DNA of 64,000 nucleotides from Holtermannia corniformis. Its lineage: Eukaryota; Basidiomycota; Tremellomycetes; Holtermanniales. Shown here one piece after another: positions 1 to 11,136 of the stretch (its first letter is position 1; each line of letters opens with the position of its first letter). The position numbers were made by a program, and so were the translations under genes. The notes beneath the pieces were generated by a model. The model ran no database searches, was not told where the DNA came from, and saw nothing but the letters and a program-made list of their open reading frames with translations. Location of the stretch: positions 1 through 64,000 of the forward strand of contig BCIJ01000039.1 in assembly GCA_001599935.1 (NCBI GenBank), read 5' to 3'.

Positions 1-699
1 GTGGACAACAGAACGCGTTTTAGACGCCGAGGATGGGCAAGATCTGGCGCTCGCGCTCGATTCTCTTGCAACTTCGCCCGTGGCACTAGGTGAGCTGATT
101 TTCGCCATGATCAGTTACTACGGCTCACCAACGCCTGCCAGGTACTCTGTACTACCCCTCCTCTCTATCGATGGCTATCTGACCGTGCATATCGAGGAGG
201 GATCGATCACCGGGGCCATATTTGCGGATTTCATCGAACATGACGTCGTAGGTTGCCAGACTTGATTTTGGCCGAACCGCTGACTGCGGTTGTCTGCAAA
301 GCTTCCAGTCATGAGTCCATATCCAGGCAAGAACAGCGTCCTCGTCATGGACAATTGTGCNATCCACAAACACCCAGAAATCACCGAGTTGGTCGAGGCT
401 GCCGGTAAGTTGTCGGATTTCCTTTAAGGTCGAGTTTTCGGTGTATATGCTGCTGAGACTGCCGGCTTGCAGGTTGCCGTATACATTACCTCCCACCATA
501 CTCACCAGACTTCAATCCGATCGAAGAGAGCTTCTCCATGCTCAAATCGAAGCTTCAAAGAGAAGGGTCTCAGGGCCGAGCGCCGCAGAGTATGGGCGAG
601 CTGTTTGACGCGTGTTCAGCACTCGTGAGCCCTGCCGTTGGTGTCAGACTGTACCGCCATAGTGGCTACACCATCTGCAAAGGGGCGACGGAGTCCTGA
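1..699 (+). CDS. Tc1/IS630-type DDE transposase, 5' end outside window
   Basis: Catalyses cut-and-paste movement of a Tc1/mariner-superfamily DNA transposon. Four exons read as one protein: 1-89, 142-247, 302-404 and 473-699, with GT-AG introns between. Seen in order: an RTRFRRRGWARSG block (the usual RR-GW region just after the first catalytic Asp, which would lie left of the window), DGYLTVHIEEGSITG, then VLVMDNCAIHKHPEI with the second catalytic Asp, then YLPPYSPDFNPIEESF with the third acidic residue. The reading frame is intact to a TGA at 697-699, so this copy is not obviously dead, but it carries an ambiguous base at 361. It is multi-exon, unlike most mariner-type genes. Family assignment is secure; whether it is active is unknown. 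Confidence 0.85.
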
Positions 700-908
700 C
701 GGTCTCCGACCTTTGCAATAGTATAGAGTGTGACGTACGTAGGTAATGTTTCAATGCGAGAGGATCTTTGNTNAAGCAAGAGAGTCGAATTGCTTAATCG
801 GTCGGGAAGAAGGATTTATGAATTGATCAGATTCATACGCTCTGAGGAAAGAGAACCACTGGCTCTCAGACCTCTGTTTATATATCTACAGTCTAGTCTA
901 TTCTTAGC

Positions 909-1019
909 TATTTGCCACCCAGTGGCACGGCGGAACGGCGGCTTGACGGTCTGAAGGTTTGANGGTTTGATGGTTTGACGGTACGGCGGTTTGACGGTTT
1001 GATGGTACGGGTGGCAAAT
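909..1019. repeat. Short minisatellite enclosed by an 11-bp inverted repeat
   Basis: A run of GGTTTGAC/GGTTTGAT/GGTACGGC-like 8-nt units occupies about 928-1010. It is bounded by ATTTGCCACCC at 910-920 and its exact reverse complement GGGTGGCAAAT at 1009-1019. One N lies inside at 963. It could be the end structure of the adjacent transposon or a separate hairpin-forming repeat. No protein is expected here. Confidence 0.6.
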
Positions 1020-1045
1020 CTTGGGTGGCGAATCCTGAAGTAGGG

Positions 1046-1069
1046 TCACGTGATACGCTGGTCACGTGA
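1046..1069. promoter_or_regulatory. Two TCACGTGA palindromes 16 bp apart
   Basis: Two exact 8-bp palindromes TCACGTGA lie at 1046-1053 and 1062-1069. This is the core recognised by bHLH factors of the Cbf1 type in fungi (established knowledge). Binding here is inference, since no nearby gene start clearly uses them. Confidence 0.3.
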
Positions 1070-1229
1070 TCCTTTACACCATCCCAGTCGAGTACGAGGC
1101 GTCCTGAGCATGTGGGAGGGACTGAGTGGCTTTCGGAGAATTCTGCAGATATGACAAGACGCTTGTTGCATCGCTCCCTATATGACAACCAACCCGCATA
1201 TTGCACATAAACCAAGATGAACATCCCGC

Positions 1230-3015
1230 CTACTCATCCAGCAGTGGCTCAGATCGTGCCATACCGGAGAGCCAATCATTGCGAGCTTGCCAGAGTTGCG
1301 CGGCCTCAAAGTCATCTAGGAGGAACCGGTTCTGACAAACCGCCTGGCTGACGAACCTGAGGAAGCGGGTATCCTTCATGTGCAGCGCAAGCTTGGTCTG
1401 GAGCGAACCAGGAATCATGAACCTGCTGCTGTCACGACTCCGGCCGTGTGGTAGTCATTTCAGAATATGTCCAGATCGAGTGTTATGAGTAACACTCGAT
1501 ATTGACCTTTTTAGGGCAGCGGTAGGGACTGGACACCCATGCCGTCACAGCTGCAGAACGCAGACAGAGACATATGCCTGATTTCTGGAGGTCCAGAGAT
1601 CGATGACGAGATTGACGGGTTGGACGTCGAGCGCGAGAACCAGCGGTGTTCGGGAAGGTTGATAGGGGTGTCGGGACCACCAGGAAGAGGCGAGGGAGTG
1701 TGAGGGCCCAGATCCACGGAAAAGTTCGTGGTCGAAGGCTCGGCATCGGGGAAAATCTCCACAGCCGTTGATTCAACAACATTGAATGGCATGGAGAAGA
1801 GCAACGTCGTAGGCGGGGACGTCATAGTTGCCGAGGGCGTCTGCAAGTCCTTGGACTCGATCTAGAACACGTCAGTGACGCACAAAACGGGTTGTTTGAC
1901 GCCACGAACCAGAGCTTTGACCCAATCACGAATCATTGCCGGCCACAGCTGCTGGTGCCTGCCGTTGGCGAGTACACGGCAAAAGGTGTGACCCGGGGTT
2001 GCACACGCATGCTTGTTTTGAAGGGCAGTAGTGAGATCCTGCTCTTCGGCAGTCTATACAAGGATGTGATCAGATGACGTAATCATACCAAACGTCGAGT
2101 CAATGTAGCCAGCTCACCTTTGGCTTGCNACGATTCTGCTTTTTGTCGTTGTCACCATCACTCTCGGGCTCGTCGAGGGTGAGCTCCCCTGACGCCTGGG
2201 TCAGTGTCAGCCAGGTACATCGTTGAATATACAGATTTCCAGTACATCAACGTACCGGGTCAAGCTCTTGGATCCAGAGGGTCGCTTCGTACTTCTTGGT
2301 AGCCTCCATGGTTGCAAGTATGGCAGCATACACGTCGGGCGCGTCCCACTGAAACTCCTTTTTTCCTGCCCTGCCGGCGTTCTAGATTTTGCCACTTTAG
2401 ACAAGATGTGTCGAAAATATTCGCTACTCACCTTGTACACCGCCTTGTAGGCCTTGAATCCTTGCTCCACATCTCCACGACGCGAAAGAGGGGTGACATG
2501 GTCCAGGAGAAAGCTCTTGAAGCTCTCAAACGACTCAGACCTGCGGCGACAGTCTGTTCCGATGGATTCCACTTTGAGGATTTTAGGTGGCTTCTTCGTT
2601 GCCTTTACGCGTGGAGGGAGTGGTTCGAAGTAGATTACCCAGTTGACTGTGAAGTTTGAGGATGATTGTATCAGCAGATGTTGCGTAACGACGTGATCAA
2701 GATTGGTACTCGACGCGTCACCGTGCCGGATGCGGTAACTCACTTGTCTTGGGTTCTGATGGCGTTGGTGGCTGATCNCAAGCGATCGGTGGTACCACAG
2801 GGCTTGGGGAGACCTCCCGCAATGGCTACGTGGTATTAGCTCACCACTGGCTGCCAAACTGATCGAAAACCACGGCATACCGTGTGTTCGCGCATCCGAT
2901 CATGAGATCTGGTTCCTTGAGACGGCGAACGGTGCACGTCTGGATTTCCCGTCCGAGGACTGGCACGGGACGGTAGCTGGGCAGCTCGTGCTTCTTTGTA
3001 CGGGTGGATAGGCAT
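1230..3015 (-). CDS. Spliced hypothetical protein next to a transposon remnant
   Basis: Not a family I can name. Exons join in one frame from an ATG at 3015: a Pro/Ser-rich start (MPIHPYKEARAAQLPS), then INWVIYFEPLPPR, then a Lys/Arg-rich stretch, WDAPDVYAAILATMEATKKYEATLWIQELDP, an acidic GELTLDEPESDGD segment, then HACATPGHTFCRVL followed by NGRHQQLWPAMIRDWVKAL. After a further splice come Ser/Thr/Pro-rich sequence and a final helical exon ending MARSEPLLDE. The His/Cys pairs resemble small zinc-binding modules seen in repetitive fungal proteins of unknown function, which is inference. Ambiguous bases at 2129 and 2777 and the transposase neighbour suggest a multicopy sequence. The last two exon joins (about 1420-1640) are the least certain. 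Confidence 0.5.
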
Positions 3016-3173
3016 GTTTGTCTAGTACAAAGCCATGTAAGAAGCTTTCGAAGAGAAGCGTCATGAAGCACGACGCGACACGGCTAAATTATTGCATCCC
3101 CTCACTTTTCTTTTGTACACACGAAATCACCTGATCGGACAAGGTCCATGACTATTGCTGTAAGAGTCGAAGC

Positions 3174-5901
3174 TCAGGTAAACTTGACGACGCGCAAAAC
3201 GTGCCGTGTGCCAACGTGCTCCGGTTTGATCGCGCTTGCGCCGACAGCCCCGGCTGTCATCAAGACACCAGCGGGGTACTTTGCCTGCGGCATTGAAGGC
3301 AGCCAAACCGGTGCAACGCTCGGTTCCACGACGGATCGTGGGTGCTCGAACCCGCCGATCGGTTGATGGTCGGCGTAGAGTTCGGGCGAGTCGGTCATGT
3401 GGCGAGATTGACGGCGTGCAATGGTCGATGCGAGGCAGATGACGCCGTCGCGCTCGTCTGGAAGGGTCAGTTTGACGAGGGACGTCGAGCAGTCGTAACG
3501 CACAGTAGCGCACCGCTGCTTCGCCGCTGCTCCGACTCGAGTCACTCGTGTCTGCCTCTGCCAAGGCGCGGCGCCTGTGCACTTCATGCAGCTCCTGCAT
3601 GTTGCATGGTACGTCTGCCGGTGGCGTCTCCAGTCGAGGGGTAGCCCAGTCGAGGACCGGGCCGCCATCGTCACTCCACTGAGAAGAAAACTTGTTACTG
3701 TGTATTCGTGGACGTTGGCTTGGGATCTCGTAGTCGTCCAACTCTAGCGCACGACCGGCGACGACTGTACGCCACGACGCAAAGTCGACACTGGGTGGCA
3801 TGCTGGCAGCGACGCTGTCGACTAGGAAGTCGTGGTGCGTCATGACCGCCGTAGCCGACTGAACGACTCGAGGCCGGTGCGCAGTCCAGTGATTGCGCTT
3901 GAGGTCGAAAACATCAATCGCAGATACGTGCAGCGCCTGCGTTATCAGCGCCCGCGGTGTCGAGGAGCCCCAACTCACACAGAACTCGTCAAAGACGACA
4001 CCGTTCGCCTGCACGCCCTCTTCGACCGTCAATCCCCCGATCACTGCTAAACGCTTGTCACCGAGTGGGACGAGCGACGCGCGAAATCGCTCGATCGGTG
4101 CCGAGCCTGCAGTCGGGATCCCACCGGCTGGACGCTGGATGGGACTCGAGTCCACCCCTCCGGGCGCCGGCGATCGTTGCAGGCGAAACGCGCCTTCGGA
4201 GCCAGTGCTTGTCGATTCGTCTAGACCGCTCGAGTGTGCAGAATCGCCCGAGATGCGCGGACGGCGCCGAGTGCCACTCGTAGCTGGCTGGATGAACGGA
4301 TCGGACAGAGGCAAACCTTGATACAGAATCGGTAGAGCTGCGCTCGAGGAGCTGGATCCATGTGGCACTTCACGCCGGCGATGCTTTCTCAGCACGGGCG
4401 AGTCGTATTCCTGCCAGTTCCAGGTATCTGGCGTACCCGTACATGACAACTTGGCGAGCGAATCGAAAACGATCAGTGGGTTGCTCGTCTGACAGCCGCC
4501 TGATACAGTAAGCCTCGTTCCATGGGTGGCGGTCAACGTACCGTACACGTAGAGATCCCTCCCGATCACCGTCGTTGCGTGAGAGTACAGCGGCCGGTAG
4601 CGATCCGCGTTGACAAGTGGTTGCCAGGTGGCAGACGCGATCCCGTACACCCACGTATCGGAATGGTCCTCGCCAGGACGACTCCGGCCGCCATGTAATA
4701 CGAGCCACTCGTCAGCGACGCAGTCGAGCGAGTGCTCCCGTCGCGCTTCGGGCCATGGCGCATCGCAGTCATTAGCTGCGTCTCCGTTCTTCAGCTCTGG
4801 CGTGGCTGTGGTTGTAGTTGTTGCAGGAGTGACGACACTACTGCGGTTACTGTCTCGCCTCGATGTGCTCGACCCGCTTGCCCCACTTTGTGGCTCATCA
4901 CGGACCGGAGACGTAGTGATATCGACTTGACCCAAGTCGGCGACGTTGTCCGTCGTCGGCAAAGGTGGTAGAGGTGACTTTGGAGAGTTGACCCTCGCAG
5001 GGACGTCTACCTTTGAGCTGCCGCTGCTGCCAAGAAACCACAGCTTCCACGCCGCTTCCGCACTTGTCCGCGACGAAGCATGACCTTGGCCGAGCACCGT
5101 TGGAACGTCAAGCCGGAACAAGTCGCTCGAGAGGCGTACACCGCTGTCTCCGTCGATATCGTCGCTGAAGCGAGACGTGCAAGCGGCTTCTTGAGACGAG
5201 GGACGATGTTCGGCCGCGCCGTTTGAATTGCGTACACCGCCATAGATGTACAGACAGTTGTCGCGCGTACAAGCCGCGACGGATCCAGCGAGCGCTCCCC
5301 ACGTCGGGTGCTGGCCAGTGCCGAGTGATCCGCCTGCGTTCGATCCGCCGTGCGCTTGCGGCAGATTGACGACCGTGACAGGGAACGATCCCCAGCGGTA
5401 CGTCTCGAGACAGAGCACGTAGCACTTGGGTTCCGCCGAGAGAAACGGTACGTAGAGCCTACCGTGCATAGCGGCTGCAGCTTGTGGCGAGTAGGCTGGT
5501 GGCGCGACTGTAGGAGCTTCATCCTTGCGTGGCATGGGGAGAACCAGAGCTCGTGGTGCCAAAGGGTTGACCACGATATGATGCCGATATCCCAAGCTGT
5601 CATGAACTATGCGTTGCAGTGCCCGGCTCGTACGAGCGAGCCTCAGGAGGGTTCGTGTACTGACCGAGGCAAAGATTAAAGAAGTGATTTCGTCGGGTAG
5701 ATCCGCCAGGCCTGTTCGCGTTCGTTTCGCCACGATGTCTGACGTTCTGCGCGAGTCTTCCGGGTTGGCGCCTGCGACTCGCTGCGATCTCTGCTTTGCG
5801 TCCTGCGCCTCGGTCGTCTTTGTTCGACGCAGTGGCGGCCGTGGCGGGCTATCAGAGCTCACGCTAGCAGACGACCTTGCGCGTGTACGTTTGGCCGGCA
5901 T
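3174..5901 (-). CDS. F-box/kelch-repeat protein
   Basis: Probable substrate receptor of an SCF ubiquitin ligase: the F-box binds Skp1 and the kelch-like propeller would bind the substrate (family knowledge). The start is placed at MPAKRTRARSS (5901), although an in-frame Met lies 31 codons upstream. A basic Ser-rich N-terminus precedes the F-box GLADLPDEITSLIFASVS at about residues 65-110. Kelch-like blades follow: LYIYGGVRNS, EWLVLHGGRS...DTWVY, RDLYVYGTLT and RLAVIGGLTVEEG, with long Ser/Pro-rich insertions. The frame changes near 3500-3560: the upstream frame runs into an Arg-rich tail, while a different frame supplies a convincing end, VRYDCSTSLVKLTLPDER to HVLRVVKFT. A 10-nt imperfect duplication (GTGCGCTACT before GTGCGTTAC) or an unrecognised intron explains the switch. 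About 870-900 residues. Confidence 0.75.
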
Positions 5902-6521
5902 GATATCCGAGGTAGCTTGGTCTTGAACACGGCGAGTTGATTGATCCCACAGCTCTGGGGATGAGCGAGCCGTGCGCAACGTCTCACTGATCAATCCAAG
6001 ATGTCAGCTCTTTGTCCACTCAAAGTCCTTTGAGCGGTCATGCGCACCTCTGCTGCGCTACCAATCGCCCTCGTACACCTACCGCACGTCTTGTACAGTC
6101 TATATCTCCCCGGTGATGCTAGGCAAAGGAGTTCCAGCGGTTCGTGCTGCCGCGTGCTTGGCGGATTCCAGCGGCGCGGTACACGGCTAGCGGCGGCGAT
6201 GAAACGCCGTGAGGTCAAGGGGTTTGTTTGCACCCGTGTTGGTCTCGTCATGTCCGCGTTGGGTTGGTGCGGCGAGATCGTCCCTTCAGTAGCGAGTAGT
6301 CAACGTCGAAACCTGCTCAGAGTGTTCGGCACCGGGCGTTGACGTGAAAACGTTCCCGATCGTCGGATGCTCGAGGCACAGATTGCTTTTGCCCGGTGTG
6401 ATGGCGAGCCGTAACACTGCAATCACCAGGACCGCTTGGACCGACAAGGTTGAATCAGGCGCAACTATGCATGCACAGGAAGACCATATCACACCGCTAC
6501 CCCGGATCATCCATAAACCCT
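5902..6521. other. Intergenic, no gene seen
   Basis: This stretch lies between the F-box gene start and the end of the FKBP gene, both on the minus strand. The short ORFs in it show no recognisable motif or convincing splicing partner. It should hold the F-box gene promoter and the FKBP 3' region. Confidence 0.5.
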
Positions 6522-7932
6522 CTACTTGATCTCGACCAGCTTGATGTCAAACTTGAGAGTCGAGCTGATGCACCGTATCAGCCTTGCCCCTCGCTCGGTG
6601 CCCGCGCAACTCACTTCTTTGGGATTCCTGGAATCTTCTGGCTACCGTACGCCAACGAGGCAGGGATCGTCAACTTGCGCTCACCGCCGACGGCCATGCC
6701 GACAATGCCCTGGTCCCAGCCCGTGATGACCTCGCCCTTGCCCAAGACAAACTGGAACGGCTTGCCGCTGGTGTTGGCGTCGAATTGCTTGCCGTTCTCG
6801 AGCTTGCCAATGTAGCGCATACCAAGGCGCTTGCCTGCCTTGGCGACGGGCCCGGTCCCGACCTTGGTGTCCTCGATCACGAGGCCCGAGGGAAGCGTCT
6901 TCTTGGTGCCGGCCTTGGCAGAGGCCGTCTCAGGCTTGCTGTCGGCCTTCTTGGCGGCCGGAGCGGCGACAGGGGCAGCAGCGGCCTTGCCCTCGGCGTT
7001 CTTGAGCTTCTTCTTCTCGGCCTTGGAGAGCTTTTCGGTTTTTGCGGGCGACTCGACGGCGTCGGCCTTGCGCTTTTGCGAAGGCGCGGGCGCGGCAACC
7101 ACGGGCTCCTCAGCGGGGATCTCAGTGATCTTGCCCTTGGGCGCGCGGCGGCCGTCGGCGGCCATCAAAGCCTCGAGCTCCTCCTCGTCGTACGATTGCT
7201 CAGACTCGTCGTCAGACTCTGTTACGCTGGGTCAGTCACGTTCATGAGAGTACAAGGTCGAACAAACCCATGTCGCTGTAGTCGTTCTCATCGTCCGAGT
7301 CCTCCTCGCGCGGGAACTGGTTGATATAGTTGCCGAGCAAGTGGACCTCGCTGCGGCGCGTCAGTTGTAACAGCAACGACCAAGGCATGGACTCACTTCT
7401 TGCCAGTGGCCTCGAAGACGATGACCTCGCCCTCGACAAACGTGAGGTTGACGGTGGCCTGCTCAATCTTGCCAGCGGTCAAGGCACAAATGACGGCCTC
7501 GACGTGGGCCTGCTCGTCATCCGATTCAAAGTCCTCATCGTCCTCGTCGTCCTCGCCATCCAAGTCCTCGACGTCCATGTCGGCAGAAACCTTCTTGCCC
7601 TTGGACGCGGCAGCAGCATCCTTAACAGGCTCGTCATCCTCGTCGTCATCCTCCGCGTCCAAGTCGGACGGCAACTCGTCGTCAGAGTAGTCGTCCTCCG
7701 AGCCGTCATCGCTGAACATGTCCGGGTTGACAGGCTGGTGAGTGACCTTTACGACCGAGCGGCCGGCAGTGTCGTTGAGCTCCTCGCCGAGCGCAACGTT
7801 GGTGATTTGAAAGTCGCGGCGGACGAACAAGGGGTATTTCTCTCCCGGGGCGAGAGTCAAGTGCCTGCGAGGGTGAGTAAAGCGTCGAATGATGAGCTAA
7901 GCAGCGTACCAGAGGTTCATAGCTACGGTCAT
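6522..7932 (-). CDS. Nucleolar FKBP-type peptidyl-prolyl isomerase (Fpr3/Fpr4-like)
   Basis: Cis-trans prolyl isomerase and histone-chaperone type protein of the nucleolus. Exon 1 codes MTVAMNLW and splices into [12 protein letters not shown], the start of a nucleoplasmin-like domain that ends near [14 protein letters not shown]. It contains two long Asp/Glu tracts (about residues 70-130) typical of FKBP39/Fpr3. Another acidic run ([13 protein letters not shown]) and a Lys/Ala-rich basic linker lead to the C-terminal FKBP domain: [41 protein letters not shown] and [13 protein letters not shown]. The last exon gives [13 protein letters not shown] before the stop. Length is near the usual 370-400 residues. 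The ATG at 7932 lies in the 268-bp divergent gap to ARPC4. Confidence 0.9.
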
Positions 7933-8049
7933 TTTGTAAAGTGGGAGTGGTTGAAAGTGGTGGTGTAGACTGCAGTCTGGGATGAACGTAGAGTGAGCGG
8001 CAAAGGCAACTTTTAATTCGAAAGAATGCCAAACGACTTAATAGTTTAC

Positions 8050-8090
8050 CACGTGATCAGATGTTTCACATACGGGTGGCGTATATAAAT
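8050..8090 (+). promoter_or_regulatory. E-box and TATA box of the ARPC4/FKBP divergent promoter
   Basis: The gap between the two divergent starts (7932 and 8201) has a CACGTG at 8050-8055 and a clear TATA box GTATATAAAT at 8081-8090. The TATA box is about 110 bp before the ARPC4 ATG. The orientation fits ARPC4; use by the FKBP gene is not excluded. Confidence 0.5.
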
Positions 8091-8200
8091 TCGCGCGGTG
8101 ACGGCAGACGGTCAAGTGCACGCCTAACACAAGGACAGCAGAGCACCGTCTTCATCCCATCATCATCTCGGATTGACACTGGGCGAGGACACAAGCAGAC

Positions 8201-10925
8201 ATGGTCAGTACCTGCCAAACCGACAGATCTGTGGGATCGCGAAGATTAGCGAGCTGATGCACCGCACAGTCCAACACCCTCCGTCCCTACCTCTCCGCCG
8301 TCAGGAGCACACTGACGGCCGCTCTCACACTCGAGAACTTTTCGTCCCAGGTCTGTGGCTCGGCCAGAGTCTGGATGCTCGAACGGCGCTGATCACTTGC
8401 AGGTCGTCGAGCGACACAACAAGCCAGAAGTCGAAGCGCGGTACGTTGCTGATCTGTCTCTGCACGGCGCATCTACTGTTGAGACTGTTGGAACCGTGCA
8501 TCAAGCCGTCGAGATGCTTGGCGCGGGCTGGGCTCTACCTGCTACGTTCGACCACTTGAGTGAGCCGCCATGATCAGCTCGCTCTGTACGGACTGCGTCA
8601 GCAGCCAACACCCAGCTTGTGATCTCGTCGACGTCCACATGGTGACTAGCTGTCTTCTCGCAGTGATACGCCAAAGATCACCATCTGGTACATCCTGTCA
8701 TGATTTGGACTGCTACCACTGCCATAGCACCGTGCGAGCTCCGAACAGCCCGAGGCCGGGCGCGTCACTAGCGTCAAGTGCCGGCGCGGCTACAGCATTA
8801 CCGTCACTGTGCCAAGCATCATTAGCCGTCGTCCACTGATATCTTGCAATGCTTTTGTGGGACGTCATCCAACACTCGGCTGCTGCATCAGAACAGCTGC
8901 AGTGATATGACTACAGGTCTGCCACCAGGTGTGCACCTACAAACGGCCATGTTCTCAGTTCAATGCCGGCCTCGTATGATCAGCCGATGAGACTGCCTGC
9001 GCCTTGCGTGCATCGCTAATCTCTTGTGGATCAATGGCCGCGGTTTCGCCGTCACTGCTTCGCACCGTCAGCGTTGCCGCATTGCGCAGACTGGCCGAAG
9101 CAGGCAATCAGTCGTCATTGCACCGTCTCAGCTTAGCGTCGCATGTGTTGTGATCTCCACTTGTGACTGCGCTCGAGTCTCCGCGAGGTCACCGCATTAG
9201 CGACACCAGCTGATGCTGTCGCCCGGAACTGAGAGACCAGCTCCTGTACTGGCAGAGAGTGGCGCTGCACCTTGCTGTGCAAAGGCAAGGTGCCATCCGG
9301 CAAGTCGGCCAGTCATGGTGCTGCGGTGATCTCGCTCGGTTACAACCAGGTATTCACCTGTCTTTATGTCCCGGTGTGGATTACCGTGAACCTAGTCATG
9401 AGCACTCGCAGGGACCGCGTGATATTGGGTGTTCCTCTTCCGTAGGCCGGATACAAGGGTCATCGTCCGCCGCCACTCTGCTTTTCTCAAAAGCGGCGAA
9501 ACGATATCAATACATCAGGCGTCGTGTCACTTCGCGGACAAGTCCTGCCAAGTATTCTTGAGGGAACGCAGTGATATTGTGTTGGTAGCAGGCGCTTAGG
9601 TGTGCACCTGCGCAGCCCGTCGCGCGAGATCACTACTGCGCTTTTCCGTATTGCATGACTTGCTACTGCAGGACCTCGGTGGTAATCGAAGCGTGATCCT
9701 CCCGCGTTGACAGCGAGTCCCGCAGTGTGCGGAGATGAACAGGCTTGCTTGCTTGCAATCGGGCCGTAATCACACAGCGGGTCTCATGTATACGCATATC
9801 AGTCCGGTCGCGAGGATCACTGCTCCTTTCCTACGCCAGGCGATGGGGTGTTTGCCGTCGTGTGTCTGGCGTCTACAGCGTTCCCATTACCCTGCGCCTC
9901 GCTCTCGATGACATATCTGGTGCGACTCGGCCCGGAGGAATCAGCTATGTTTGGGATATGTTGTCAGTGATCTTGTCAGAGTTCCATCGGGTGCGCACCT
10001 GAATCAGGCCAGCACATTGATGTGCTCAATTGCTACTGCTTGCGTAATGCGCGCGGTGTTTTCAACTCCACTCTGACTCATCTCCGCAGCAGGAAAGAGA
10101 AGAGTGATATTCGTAGCGGTCGTCGCTAAGCACAACGGCTGTTCTACAGCCGTCACTCCCTTGTTGTCACCAGCTGCTACTTTCCCTCGCTGAAGAGACT
10201 ATTGCCCTAGCCTGGCGACTGCAGGTGGCAGCTGCCTCCAGCTGAGTTCTGCGGGCGACGCTCGCCAAGTGGGAAGCTGCGCCACCTGTGGGCCTGACGG
10301 CGGCCACAGCCAACGGGTCTCTGACTCAATGCTCGCGATTCTTTGCGCGTTTCATGATCAACGTCGACTAGATCGCTCATTTTCCCCTCAGAACATCTCC
10401 CGAGGTCCTCCTCAACCCCCTTATCATCTCGCGTAATGAAGCCGAGCGCATCCTGATCGAAGCGAGCGTCAACTCGATCCGACTCAGCATCAAGATCAAG
10501 CAGGCCGATGAGCTCGAGCGGATCCTGTGCCACAAGTTTACGCGATTCATGACGATGCGTGCGGAAGGCTTTGTGATTCTGCGGAGGAAGGCGTTGCCGG
10601 TACGTAGCCCGTCAAGACGTGGCCCCCAGAGAGGCTGATACGTTTGCAGGGCTACGATATCTCGTTCTTGATCACAAACTTCCATTCCGAATCGATGCTC
10701 AAGCACAAGCTTGTAGACTTCATCATTCAGTGCGTTTACTTGCCTTGCTCTGTGACGATGCTGACGCCCGAGTCAGATTCATGGAGGACGTCGACAAGGA
10801 GATTTCCGAGATGAAGTTGAGCTTGAACGCGCGTGCGCGCATCGTCGCAGAGTCGTATCTGTCAACGGTGAGTATGGCTGCTGTTCCGGCACAAGTGATA
10901 GCCTGACACAAGGTAGTTTGCATAG
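8201..10925 (+). CDS. ARPC4: Arp2/3 complex subunit 4 (20-kDa subunit)
   Basis: Core structural subunit of the Arp2/3 complex, which nucleates branched actin at endocytic patches. The coding part of exon 1 is only the ATG (8201-8203). Exon 2 (8270-8350) reads [19 protein letters not shown] up to ENFSSQ, and exon 3 (8403-8440) [13 protein letters not shown]. After an exceptional intron of 1,951 nt (8441-10391) come [35 protein letters not shown] and [15 protein letters not shown]. Later exons give [40 protein letters not shown] and a last exon FA before TAG at 10923-10925. The order and motifs match ARPC4 along its whole length of about 168 residues, so the identity is essentially certain. All other introns of the gene are about 45-66 nt. 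Confidence 0.95.
8441..10391 (+). other. Unusually long (1.95 kb) intron of ARPC4 with repeated modules
   Basis: It begins GTACGTTGCT and ends TTTCCCCTCAG, and the flanking codons join in frame ([10 protein letters not shown]). No ORF inside has a recognisable product. Four modules recur. Each has GTGATAT or GTGATCT (starts 8902, 9326, 9571, 9967), followed 22-27 bp later by a near-palindromic box. The boxes are AGGTGTGCACCT at 8927 and 9598, AGGTATTCACCT at 9348 and GGGTGCGCACCT at 9989. CACTGC/TACTGC words are also frequent. It could be an old insertion, a cluster of protein-binding sites or a host for a non-coding RNA; none is shown. Confidence 0.7.
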
Positions 10926-11136
10926 AGGCCGCGACGGTTGTATTATCAAGTGATGGATCATTGCCACGAGCCATGTTTGCGCTGATTCGACTGGGTCGGT
11001 GTTTCATACTATGCACTAATGCTTGCCAAATCTCGACTGGTGGGTACCATCTGGGACGGAAATACGACGAGGTCGGGCTTCGCAGTGCCCTGTCACTGTT
11101 TCATTTGTACTTCATTTCACTGTTCACAACTGCCAT

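Noticed and set aside
6584..7324. Plus-strand ORF of 246 codons, Leu/Gly/Arg-rich
   Set aside because: Antisense to the FKBP gene; its composition reflects the complementary Ala/Lys codons.
9207..9235. C/D-box snoRNA-like TGATG...CTGA inside the ARPC4 intron
   Set aside because: The boxes are about 20 nt apart, too close for a C/D snoRNA, and no convincing terminal stem was found.
8441..10391. Nested protein gene within the long ARPC4 intron
   Set aside because: ORFs inside (for example 9259-9561 and 10207-10533) show no motif, and the last ones are antisense to ARPC4 exons.
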